The notes beneath the pieces are model-generated. The model had not been told where the DNA came from and made no database searches. It saw only the letters and a program-made list of their open reading frames with translations. The translations under genes were made by a program, and so were the position numbers. DNA of 64,000 nt from positions 1,218,492 to 1,282,491 of the forward strand of contig NC_048560.1 of assembly GCF_902806685.2 (NCBI RefSeq). Reading direction: 5' to 3'. The DNA is from Maniola hyperantus (Eukaryota > Arthropoda > Insecta > Lepidoptera > Nymphalidae). Within the stretch, counting starts at the first letter, position 1, and each line of letters starts with the position of its first letter. Of the stretch, positions 20,530 through 29,199 are shown in pieces.

Positions 20530-20751
20530 CATGATCACCATCACCACGAAGAGCATGACCACCACCACCACCACGAGCCCGGCATGCCCTTCGACTTTGC
20601 CTACGCTGTCAACGAAGACGGCAACGACTTCAGTCACAACGCCAAATCTGATGGTGATGTGACCAGGGGAGAGTACAGGATCGCTCTGCCCGACGGACGC
20701 ACACAGATCGTCAGATATACTGCTGATTGGAAGAACGGATTCAATGCTGAG
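20530..20751 (+). CDS. Cuticle protein, RR (chitin-binding) exon
   Basis: The 74-codon exon is bounded by TCATTCCAG and GTATGA, phase 0 at both ends. It starts with a His-rich run (HDHHHHEEHDHHHHH), then EPGMPFDFAYAVNEDGND and the Rebers-Riddiford chitin-binding core with GEYRIALPDGRTQIVRYTAD and NGFNAE. RR proteins are secreted and bind chitin in the exoskeleton; the DGD and LPDGRTQIV wording is close to the RR-2/pro-resilin-like branch. The next exon (21396) joins in frame. No signal-peptide exon was found in the window. The proline-rich exon at 2058-2144 is in a compatible phase and may belong to the same gene. The His-rich stretch is unusual and could bind metal or act as a pH-sensitive linker (inference). 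Confidence 0.9.
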
Positions 20752-20861
20752 GTATGAAAATAGTTCTACACTTTTTTATTTCAGCCGTGTGAAAATTATT
20801 GTTACCAGTAGCGCAGTGGTGAGTAGAAGCACTACATTTTAACGGTCGTGTCAGTGCTATC

Positions 20862-21002
20862 AGTGAAGACGACTGACCAGACACAACGCCAAATCTTGAT
20901 GGTGATGTGACCAGGGGAGAGTACAGGATCGCTCTGCCTGACGGTCGCACACAGATCGTCAGAATATACACTGCTGATTGGAAGAACGGATTCAATGCTG
21001 AG
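20862..21002 (+). pseudogene. Tandem duplicate of the cuticle RR exon, frameshifted
   Basis: It repeats 'gatggtgatgtgaccagggg', 'gagtacaggatcgctctgcc' and the exon end with its 'gaggtatgaaaat' donor, ~251 bp after the real exon. It has an extra T after 'aaatct' and inserted bases in 'agaatatacactgc', which break the frame. Its start has lost the acceptor and the His-rich part. It lies inside the intron of the intact gene. Confidence 0.85.
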
Positions 21003-21089
21003 GTATGAAAATATTTCTAAAACCTACCTATGTGGGGTTTTTTTCTTAACCATGTTAAAAGTATATACAAGTTGACAGTTGTTACGGTT

Positions 21090-21300
21090 CAAATACAAAT
21101 ACACGGTACAAACGGACGGAACATAATATCGTCAGATACTAGAATGTTTAGATTGGAAAAGGTATTCATACGCGTTGTTACTAGTAACGCCATCTAGTAG
21201 AGGGTAGATACACTACATTTTAAACTGGTAAACCTGGCAGAAAACGGCAACCACTCTTCAACAACGCCAAATCGGAGTACAAGATCACTCTGCCTCTATT
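21090..21300 (+). pseudogene. Further decayed copies of the cuticle RR exon
   Basis: Remnants are recognisable: 'ggaacataatatcgtcagat' near 21117, corresponding to the RTQIVR codons, and 'aacaacgccaaatcggagta' plus 'caagatcactctgcctc' near 21260-21297. The shared flank 'cactacattttaa' recurs before each copy. This indicates at least two more rounds of tandem duplication, now highly eroded. Confidence 0.6.
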
Positions 21301-21395
21301 ATGTAGCATTTAAAAAACAGCTGGCCATTCAAACCTAGTAAAAGGTAAAATATAGAAGGTTATTCTAAGTAAAAATTATTTGTCCTTTTTTTCAG

Positions 21396-21515
21396 GTGAT
21401 CTACGAAGGCGAAGCGCGGTACCCCGACCAGCCTAGCCAGCAGGGAGGTGGTTATCCCTCGGGACCTGGACAGTCCTACATTCCACCAAACCAGGGTGAA
21501 GGCTATCACTATTAG
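21396..21515 (+). CDS. Cuticle protein, terminal exon
   Basis: After the acceptor TTTTTTTCAG the frame reads VIYEGEARYPDQPSQQGGGY, then a Gly/Pro/Gln/Tyr-rich tail ending EGYHY and TAG (39 codons plus stop). It joins exon 20530-20751 in phase, so that ...NGFNAE is followed by VIYEGEARYP, a common continuation of RR domains. The Gly/Tyr-rich tail fits a flexible cuticular protein. The intron between the two exons is 644 bp and carries the exon-copy remnants. Confidence 0.9.
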   Translation: MIYEGEARYPDQPSQQGGGYPSGPGQSYIPPNQGEGYHY

Positions 21516-21983
21516 AATCCAAAAATATGACCAAGGAACGCCACTTAGAATAATTTATCACGACTTTTTGTTCAAAAATGTGTTGAAAGTATTTTTAAAA
21601 TTACATATTTTGCTCTGAATGTCAAAAATGTTTAAAACACTCAGCAATAGATGGCGCTAACAATGTAATATTTTCTCTCACCGATAGATGGCGGTAAGAA
21701 GTATTAAAATATCTGTTTATCTCGCTAATAGATAGCTTCTAATAGGAGGTCTTTTAATATCGTTTTTTTTAATTTTGTCATGCTTCATAAATTGTGTAAA
21801 AAATCAGATTCCATGTACACATTAAACCTACTTTTAAGTTATTTTAATTGGTTAGTAAAATAGGAGTATTATTTAATTTTAATTGGACAGCTAAATCCTT
21901 AACAATTTTCCAACTAATTTTTTAGCTACATAAAGCACAGTTTTATGAGTGCTTTTAAGTTACTATTGAATAGGAAGGATTTA

Positions 21984-21989
21984 AATAAA
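21984..21989 (+). terminator. Candidate polyadenylation signal of the cuticle gene
   Basis: AATAAA lies 469 bases after the stop codon, followed by a T-rich stretch. Earlier near-matches are weaker, so the true site is uncertain. Confidence 0.35.
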
Positions 21990-22196
21990 TAAAAAACATT
22001 TTTTTTATTTATCATCTTTATTGTTCGCTAATAGATTTCTGAATAAATAAACGATAGTATTTAAAAAAAAAATTGCTATTTCAAATTAAAAACCAATCTA
22101 AAGCTATACCGTTTCGCTGCTTACGAGCACGGCTCGTAAAGTGCGGGATAGGGAGTGTTGACGCAAAAATCAAGGGAATCATTATCACTGTCACTA

Positions 22197-22290
22197 CGTT
22201 AGCCCGCATCAATCATAGATTGCATCATCACTTACCACCAGGTGAGATTGCAATCAAGGGCTAACTTGTATCTGAATAAAAAAAAAGCTC
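22197..22290 (+). repeat. SINE family 1 tail fragment
   Basis: 'gcatcatcacttaccaccag' through 'gggctaacttgtatctgaat' and an A-run match the SINE family 1 tail. Confidence 0.55.
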
Positions 22291-22772
22291 CCGCAACCCG
22301 CACCCTAAGCTACCTCACGAACTGTCTAGCAGTACACCATCTGATTGTAATGACATGAATAAGTTAAATAAATTAAGTAAGTACTATTAGGGCGTTTGTA
22401 CACTCATCCGTATTCGATTCGTATTTTTTTCACGGATCCGTAAAATCACGGATGAATGGACATACGCCCCAGAGGTAATAATTTGTACCTACTAATCCGA
22501 TTTTTCTAAATAAAATGTTAACTCATACTGCCACTTAATTTCTAAGGTTCTTTAATATTAAAGTTACTGTTAAGTAATTTGTAAAATACTCATTTTTCAC
22601 TGCCCTTAAGTGTATTTATTGTATAGTTATACTTGATATACAAATAATGTAACTACTTATGGATATTTATTGGAATGGAGATAAATTTCCCTTTACATAC
22701 CTTAACTTTTTTTAGTAAATAAAACTTTTTATACAAAATCAATCCCGTGTTTTGTTTTCTTATGAAACTAAC
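22291..22772. other. Intergenic stretch between cuticle gene and gene A
   Basis: AT-rich, with an inverted 'acactcatccgtattcg ... cacggatgaatgg' pair near 22400-22460 that suggests a small MITE remnant. No exon is visible. Confidence 0.35.
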
Positions 22773-23063
22773 TCTGTGATAGCCTAGTGGTTGAGACGCC
22801 CGCCTTCTAAGCGGAGGTCGCGGGTTCGTTCCCGGCCACGCACCTATAACTTTTCGGAGTTATGTGCGTTTTATGTAATTAAATATCACTTGCTTTAACG
22901 GTGAAGGAAAACATCGTGAGGAAACCTGCATGCCTGAGAGTTCTCCATAATGTTTTCAAAGGTGTGTGAAGTCTACCGGCACATGGCCAAAACCCTTTTC
23001 TCTCTGAGAAAAGACTCGTGCTCAGTAGTGAACCGGCGATGGGTTGATCATGATGATGATGAT
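22773..23063 (+). mobile_element. tRNA-derived SINE (family 2), full length, in the 3' UTR of gene A
   Basis: The head 'gatagcctagtggttgagac' (box A) and 'gtcgcgggttcgttcccggc' (box B) is tRNA-like. The body has 'cggtgaaggaaaacatcgtg' and 'cctgcatgcctgagagttct', and the tail is (GAT)n. It ends about 22 bases from the stop codon of the minus-strand gene A, so that gene's 3' UTR should run into it antisense. Confidence 0.75.
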
Positions 23064-23085
23064 TAGATTTTTATGAAATAGACTT

Positions 23086-23904
23086 CTATGAATGAACAGC
23101 CTTAATATGCCTTGTCAATTCCTTACATAAACTAAACTTCTTGTTACAAAGTAGGCAACATTCATTTTTTTCACTATGAACCCTCTTTATATGTTCCAAT
23201 CTACGTCCAGAAGTTATAAACCTTCTGTCGCAAACTTCGCAAAGGTACGGCTTTTCCCCTGAATGTAGCTTCAAGTGTTCCAGCAAATTCTTTTTATGAA
23301 TAAACCTATCGCCGCAGACCTCGCAAACTTCATTCCTAACTTCCAAATGCCTTTTATTATGCTCCACTAAATTTTTTCTGTGATAAAAGTCTTTGAAGCA
23401 TATATTACAAACATGCGGTCTGATTTTCAAATGCTTCTTATTTGTATGTCCTTGCAATGACTCTTTGCATAGGCTTTTGTAATTGCAGTGATTACAGCTG
23501 TAATAAATTTTTTTTCGACTTCGTTTATGACTTTTCATATGCGTTTTAAACTTTTTAACGCTGTCAAACAATTTGTAGCAGTTTGGACATTGATTTTCTT
23601 GAGTGAGACTTTGTTCTTCCAATTTGTTTGTTAAAATTTCATCATAATTTTCATCAGTTGTATTAAAAAAGTCACATTTATCAGAGGCTTTTATCTGCTG
23701 TTTCCTAATATCCATAACTTTAGTTAAATTAATGTTAATGTCTAATTTTCCAAAGCTCGAAATGTTATTATTGTTAATTTCTTTATTAATGGAGTCAATA
23801 ATATTCTTAAGAATTGTTTTTCGGACATTATTTCTGTGCATTGTAATGTACATCTTAATGATCAGGTCTGCGCACTCGTCACACGATTTGGTTAAAGTCA
23901 GCTC
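23086..23904 (-). CDS. Gene A exon 2: second half of ZAD plus six C2H2 zinc fingers
   Basis: The exon opens right after the acceptor TTTTTTTAG with ELTLTKSCDECADLIIK, the second Cys pair of a ZAD (zinc-finger-associated domain, a dimerisation module of insect zinc-finger proteins). It runs 272 codons to TAG. Six C2H2 fingers follow: CPNCYKLFDSVKKFKTHMKSH, CNHC..., CNICFKDF..., CEVCGDRF..., CEVCDRRF... and CLLCNKKF.... A canonical HSGEKPY linker joins fingers 4 and 5. It splices in phase 0 to 32978-33148, giving a 329-residue nuclear, probably DNA-binding protein. Codon use is AT-rich like its surroundings. The DNA target is unknown and I cannot name an orthologue. Confidence 0.88.
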   Translation of the reverse strand, partial: ELTLTKSCDECADLIIKMYITMHRNNVRKTILKNIIDSINKEINNNNISSFGKLDININLTKVMDIRKQQIKASDKCDFFNTTDENYDEILTNKLEEQSLTQENQCPNCYKLFDSVKKFKTHMKSHKRSRKKIYYSCNHCNYKSLCKESLQGHTNKKHLKIRPHVCNICFKDFYHRKNLVEHNKRHLEVRNEVCEVCGDRFIHKKNLLEHLKLHSGEKPYLCEVCDRRFITSGRRLEHIKRVHSEKNECCLLCNKKFSLCKELTRHIKAVHS

Positions 23905-24057
23905 CTAAAAAAGGTAAAAAAGATTTTTTTATTAAAAGAAATAGAATGGCATTTGAGATCAAAAGTGGTTGTCCTTGGTAGATTTTATATCTCTGTGTTA
24001 GGGACAACAAGCCTCACATAAAAGGTAAGTAAGTAGCTTTTATACTACTTTTAAAAG

Positions 24058-24093
24058 AATATGACGGTTTTACATTACAATAAAACCGATATT
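24058..24093. repeat. 36-bp inverted repeat, left copy
   Basis: An exact reverse complement lies at 28166-28201, about 4.1 kb away. The arm itself is partly palindromic (CGGTTTTA ... TAAAACCG). Both copies lie in the intron of gene A and mark the outer edges of the 24.1-28.2-kb block. Confidence 0.8.
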
Positions 24094-24575
24094 GGGGCCG
24101 ATTCTCTAGGCGGTTTTCTAATTTTAAAATGTCTAATATTAGACTTAGAAAGGTGTGTTATTCTGAAAACCCACTTAAATGACAGGTCTAACCTAAAATT
24201 GAATTTGACAGCACTAAACTATTCAATTTAGATTTTAAAGAGCAAAAGTTATTCTGTTGCACGAACTAAATGCCTAAATTAAGAAACGTCAACCTAAAAT
24301 TTTCTAAAATTAGAGTGGACCTCGCGAGGTGCCCACTAAATTTAAAGAGTCTGCTTAAATGGCAAAATGGACGTGTTTTGAAAGAAATATTTTTATTTGA
24401 GTTTAGAATTGTTATATTTAAGATAAAAAAAGTATCTTTTAAGTGTTTTAATTTAATTTAAACTTTATAAAATGGAAATATACGTGGTTTCTCTGGCTCG
24501 TCGTTAATTCACAAAAAATAATTAGGTTGGTTATCTACTTTGTTGTCTAAGAGTATCAGACACCTCCACAGACAT

Positions 24576-25340
24576 CCTGGCGGCTTCAGCAAGGCAAACC
24601 TAAGATCCTTAAGTCTCCTTATTTCTTAACTAGCAAGTGGCAGCTGTTCGAAAATCCTGTGGGACTAGGATACTTTTCTGTAGGTACTTAGCTTACCTAC
24701 CTACCTAATAAAAGTAGCCTATAAGTATATCCTTCACTAGTATGTGTCCTTGTGAAAAATCTCTGTGCCCAACTAGGTTAGATGCATAAAGGAACATACC
24801 CAGAGACAAAAACTTGCATAGGTAGCTACCTAAATATTAGTGTGAACATAAATCTTTGCCAATTAGGTATGCCAAGGTAAAACTTGATGCATTGTTATCA
24901 TTATCAATGAGATTAATTCCTACTACCTACTACTTATTGCTAAACATATCAAAAATAAAGCAGAATAAGTGTGGTGGTAGAGTAGGTACTTATAATAAAG
25001 TTTAAGTTCTAAAATCTTAATGAGTTCACCTAAAGGTTTATTTATAGGCTAAATTAACAGATTTTACATTTAGTTATGTCTTATACTTACATACCCCTAG
25101 TATTGAACTAAGTACTTGAGTAGTACCCAGTTACTTCTTTATTTTCAACTCAGTAGATACCTGCTTGAAAGACTACCTATTACATGCATAAGTAGGTACT
25201 TATACTAGCTACAGTACAGTATAGATAACTACAACTAACTGACATAGCCTGGGTTCACTTTAATCATCTGATAAGTTTTAGTTGAGAAGTACCTAGTAGA
25301 TACATCTTGTAATTCCTAAACATATCATGATAGGATCTTG
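24576..25340. other. AT-rich intron stretch
   Basis: It holds CTACCTA/TAGGTA runs and no exon I can support. Confidence 0.35.
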
Positions 25341-25349
25341 TTGAGTTTA

Positions 25350-25417
25350 CCTATATAGGTATACCCATACCCATATGGGTATACCTATATAGGTATACCC
25401 ATACCCATATGGGTATC
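25350..25417. repeat. Tandem pair of palindromic 34-bp units
   Basis: The unit 'cctatataggtataccc' + 'atacccatatgggtata' occurs twice in direct succession. Each half is itself self-complementary (CCTATATAGG, ACCCATATGGGT), so the locus can form alternative hairpins. Confidence 0.7.
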
Positions 25418-25689
25418 ACATTTCAGGTTAACTAGCTGACCTGCCTGAGTTGTACCTGCCCCAGCTTTGTTCGGGTGGAATAAGTACCTATGTAAGTATC
25501 TGAAAATTATGTCGTAGTGGTCTATATAGGTACTTAAAGTAAACGTTCCTTACATGCAAATTCTCAAGTTTTTAAACTCAGCAGCTTAATAAATTACTAG
25601 ACTCAGGAGTCAGCAGCTTATATGCTGATGTCAGTCAGTCAGTTTATATTTTTACATTTACATAATATGTACAGAAGAGAGAGAGAAAA

Positions 25690-25850
25690 GCTAGGACTTC
25701 TCCATAACATCCTCAAAAATGTGTGAAGTCTGCCAATCCGCACTTGGTCAGTGTGGTAGATTATGGCCAAAACACCTTATTCGGAGAGGTGACCCGTGCT
25801 CAGTAGTAGTGACCCGGCGATGGATTGATAATGATGATGATGATGATGAT
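25690..25850 (+). repeat. SINE family 2, 3' part
   Basis: 'gtgtgaagtctgccaatccg' to 'cccggcgatggattgataatg' with (GAT)n matches the tail of 22773-23063; the head is missing. Confidence 0.6.
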
Positions 25851-26698
25851 GTACTGACCTAGCTACCTGCCTTTAGGTCACAAGAAGTATATAGGGTACT
25901 TCTAGTACCTAAAGTGATCCTATAATGGTTCCTTTTGAGGTATGGAACCCATAGTTAGAAGAGAAATAACGTCAAAAAATAATTTGATTTCTTTTATCTT
26001 TTCTAGATCTATTTTATTGAAAGCGGACTAAAGTTTTCTACACATTCCTATAATTTTACAAATTAATACAGAAATCTATAGACTCAACCTTTATTTAGTT
26101 TGAAATCTATAGATCTCTGACTTTGCATAGACTTAAGATACTGATAAAAGAGACAGAGTTATATCATTGGCATAAATCTGTCTCGTTTTAACTGAAACTT
26201 ACGTCAGAGCAAAGTCAAAGTATGCTCTCTATACATATCTGTGCTTAAAGTATTATGTTTTAACTATGTCTAGTCTGAGCTAATTCAAAGTATAAGTACT
26301 CTATAGATTTTAGCCAAAGAATATGCAAACCTCAAAAAATGATTTTATAATTGTTATGGTGAAGACTGCATTGAAATTGATATAAATAGGGACTGAAAAC
26401 TAATTTTGAACTATTTATACCTATAGATTATAAATTTCATTTTTCAGGTAGTACTAGTACAACTAAGTCATACTACAGCTGCTCAGTATGATGAAGGCAA
26501 GAATTTCCTAACAAAAGCAAGAAAACTTCAATCAGATACTTAATTAACAATTACTTTTATTAAATAAAATAATAAAATATATACATATGTTTCATTCTGT
26601 ACTGTACATAATTAATATTTATTTCAATAACATTTAAATAAAAATTAAGTTTAGGAAACAACTGTTCATTTTTGGTAGATGAGTGACGGAACATCTTT

Positions 26699-26738
26699 TT
26701 AACTCGCAGACTCCATATACTTGGTTTCATGAAATGGG
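26699..26738 (-). CDS. Candidate terminal exon of an unrecognised nested gene
   Basis: After the acceptor TTTTTATTTCAG the frame reads (R)PFHETKYMESAS and TAA. It is in phase with the donor of 27114-27249: CG plus C completes an Arg codon. An AATAAA (minus strand) lies roughly 75-80 bases downstream near 26622. The exon is only 40 bases long, so support comes mainly from the phase match with its neighbour. I do not recognise the protein. Confidence 0.35.
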
Positions 26739-26844
26739 CTGAAATAAAAATTATCAACGTTGAAAGTTTGTTATGATGATGTGTTGAAAGGTGTAATGTA
26801 TCCTACACTTCAATTTTTTGCTATGCATACTAGCTGTTTACTAT

Positions 26845-27012
26845 GCAATTAAGTATCACTTTCTTTAACCGTGAAGGAAAACATTGTGAGGAAACCTACA
26901 TGCCTGAGAGTTCTCCATAGTGTTCTCAAAGGTGTGTGAAGTCTGTCAATCTGCACTTGGACTATGGCCAAACTACATTTTGAGAGGTGAGCTGGCAATG
27001 AGTTGATCATTA
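26845..27012 (+). repeat. SINE family 2 fragment, diverged
   Basis: 'ctttaaccgtgaaggaaaac' and 'ctacatgcctgagagttctc' match the SINE body. The ends are degraded. Confidence 0.55.
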
Positions 27013-27113
27013 TGATGATACCAGCTGTTACCTGTTATTATTATTATTATACACGTAGGTATATACATTCAATCTTGATCTTGTAGGTACTTTCATGCCT
27101 TAAATCACATTAC

Positions 27114-27249
27114 CGCCTTAGTTTGTTGAATTCATAGCAGAATTCATGGATACCTCGTTCCACGTCCTTGCACGCCAGATTTGTAAGTATACCGCCAAGT
27201 TTCAGAACTTCCTCGCTGTATATTCCTTTACCTGTATATTCAATGTACT
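27114..27249 (-). CDS. Candidate internal exon of an unrecognised nested gene
   Basis: The 136-bp exon has the acceptor CTGCCACAG and the donor GTAATG. In the open frame it encodes YIEYTGKGIYSEEVLKLGG followed by ILTNLACKDVERGIHEFC and YEFNKLRR. Base composition is more balanced than the AT-rich intron around it and the peptide looks protein-like. It joins the 26699-26738 exon in phase. The upstream exon carrying a start codon was not found. The segment lies inside the gene A intron on the same strand, so it may be a nested gene, a captured gene fragment or, less likely, a chance frame. Confidence 0.4.
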
Positions 27250-27921
27250 CTGTGGCAGTCAGTTATTTAGGATGATTGCTTTTCATCTGTTTGCATTGAT
27301 TTCCTAGCAAGAGTTTGACAATTAGGTACCTCGGTGATTTCAAGGTAAGGTAGGTAGGTAAGATTCCAAGCAAAATTCTTTGCTTTTATCTATTTTATGC
27401 ACATAACCACTATTTTCACAAAGTTTTGTAACAAAAACTAAGATTCTTTAACCACAAAACACAAAGAAATTAGGTTAGAAATTATATTTGCAACAAAAAT
27501 AATAGATCTGTTTTTTAACTAGTTTTACGGCTCTGGGTTCTAGCACTTTTGATCAAAGACTTAAGCCTACTTCACACGATAAAATGAACAAAACTTCAAT
27601 TTTCGACACTTTTATTGTGATTCGACCTAAATAAATCAAGTAAAGTTATTATTTTTGTATTTCAAGTAACATCGTTCGATATTTTTCGCAAAAAATAGTT
27701 TTAAGATTAAAGGGGAAAATCAAACACAAATTTAGTGCAGTTCTTGTTATCTTAAATAGCAACACTTACTATTCAATTCAAACGTCATTTTAGACGGCCA
27801 TTTAGGATGTTTAAATTTAGTTGAAGCAAAAAAGCGAATGCAGTTTAGAAATAGAAATCCTAAAATTAAAGAATCTAAAATTTAGTTTAGGTTTAGGTTA
27901 GAGTACAACAGAATTAGCGCC
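27250..27921. other. AT-rich intron stretch
   Basis: No exon is supported. The right end (27765-27921) carries TCTAAATTTAG-like motifs shared with 24100-24330. Confidence 0.35.
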
Positions 27922-28168
27922 ATTATGTGCCGAGAGGGAAAACATACAGCATTTATGTATGAAGAAGCAATTATGTACTCACCGCATATATGCGCGCTTC
28001 ATCCATAAACATGTATATTCCTATGCAACAATGTAGTTTACCTTACCGGATATAGGGGCGCTAGTGTCTCACCCAGCAAGGCAGTGAGCCGCTGCCATCT
28101 TGGATGTCATAGTCTTCACCAGGAAGAAGTTCCTGCAATGCTGTATGTTTTCCCTCTCGGCACATAAT
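27922..28168. mobile_element. MITE, internal-deletion derivative of the 28197-32900 element
   Basis: The ends 'attatgtgccgagagggaaa' and 'tttccctctcggcacataat' are inverted copies. The first ~180 bp repeat, in reverse, the right end of the large element ('caccgcatatatgcgcgctt', 'atataggggcgctagtgtct', 'gccatcttggatgtcat'). The last ~50 bp resemble its left end. This is the usual relationship of a MITE to its parent element. Confidence 0.75.
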
Positions 28169-28201
28169 ATCGGTTTTATTGTAATGTAAAACCGTCATAT
28201 T
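28166..28201. repeat. 36-bp inverted repeat, right copy
   Basis: Exact reverse complement of 24058-24093. Its last five bases overlap the first bases of the 44-bp TIR of the neighbouring element. Confidence 0.8.
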
Positions 28202-29199
28202 GATGTGCCTCCGGAAAACATACAGCATTTATGTATGAAGACGTGTTTGTTATCTGCTGGTGAAATGTATTACCCACAACGCTATGATGAATCAAAGGGA
28301 GTTAATCTGTCAATTGAATAACAAAAATATTAATCGTTAAGTTAGATCAAATAACCACGTCCCCTTCATTCATTGTCACCTATTAAAGTTATTGTTATTT
28401 CTAACCAGGGTTAATAAGTTAAAATATAATGTCTAAAAGACAAACAATTTAAATGATTTATGTCTGTAATTTTGATAAGGATTACTAAAACTCAAACCGG
28501 ACCATATAATGATTATATTGAAAAATAAGCTTCAGTTATTTTGAGATCTCCTCCGGGCAATAATAATTTCAACAAGAGTGTCTGGTAATCTCCAGTTACC
28601 ACGAGATACGAGTATATCGTCCATTGATTGGTTATCTGTCCCCAAAGAAACTACTGTTGATCCACTGATAAATCCCTGGGGATACAGGAATGCTGCCACA
28701 TTGCTTAAGAACTGAACTGTTCCAGTGATCTATTACAGTACGTGATGCGGCTTCAGTTTCATTACAGTTGGTGATAAAAAGATTACAATATATTTAAATT
28801 CTTAACTTCATTCTGCTTGACCTATTTTCCTGTGTCAAAGACATACATGTAGTACTACTGTAGTATACTAGTACATTAATAGAGAATTATGTTTTCTGTT
28901 ATACTATTATGTTTTGAAAGTGTCCATCCGTATTTATGTTAAGAGTGAGTGTCAGTCTTTGGGCCAAATAAAGTATATAATATATTTTTCCCGGTGACAC
29001 AGACTTTCAGTTGTCAACCCTTCGTTCCAGGGCAACAATTGTCCATATAGGTTCGTCTAGATATCTCGGGAAGTGTGTGCTTAAATGAGAGCTTCTGTAG
29101 TTAGCGCTTGAGCTCTACCTTAAGGTCCTGTATGATAAATGGTTTAGTGATTTTGAGTTTAGCCACGTCAATAATTGCCTAGTGTCCACATGTGGATCA

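Larger units (their letters stand above)
24094..27921. mobile_element. Possible TIR-bounded block with gene-like cargo
   Basis: The left end 'ggggccgattctctaggcgg' and right end 'caacagaattagcgcc' are imperfect inverted copies of a terminus also seen in the small element at 41528-41816 ('ggagctgattctg'). Both flanks carry short TCTAAATTTAG-like motifs. The ~3.8-kb interior holds SINE fragments, a tandem palindrome and two candidate exons of a minus-strand gene, so it may be a large element that captured host DNA, or two separate MITEs flanking ordinary intron. The latter cannot be excluded. Confidence 0.35.

Noticed and set aside
22073..22264. 63-codon plus-strand frame
   Set aside because: Runs through a SINE tail and AT-rich text; no support.
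24530..24600. Minus-strand ATG at 24575 (MSVEVSDTLRQQ) in a good start context
   Set aside because: Only 14 codons to a stop, the donor is weak, and it lies downstream of the candidate exons at 26699-27249 in transcription order, so it cannot be their first exon.
26448..26543. Plus-strand frame after TTTTTCAG reading ...QYDEGKNFLTKARKLQSDT with an AATAAA just after
   Set aside because: 31 open codons occur by chance about one time in four, no upstream exon was found, and it overlaps an AT-rich tail. Worth a homology search but not called.
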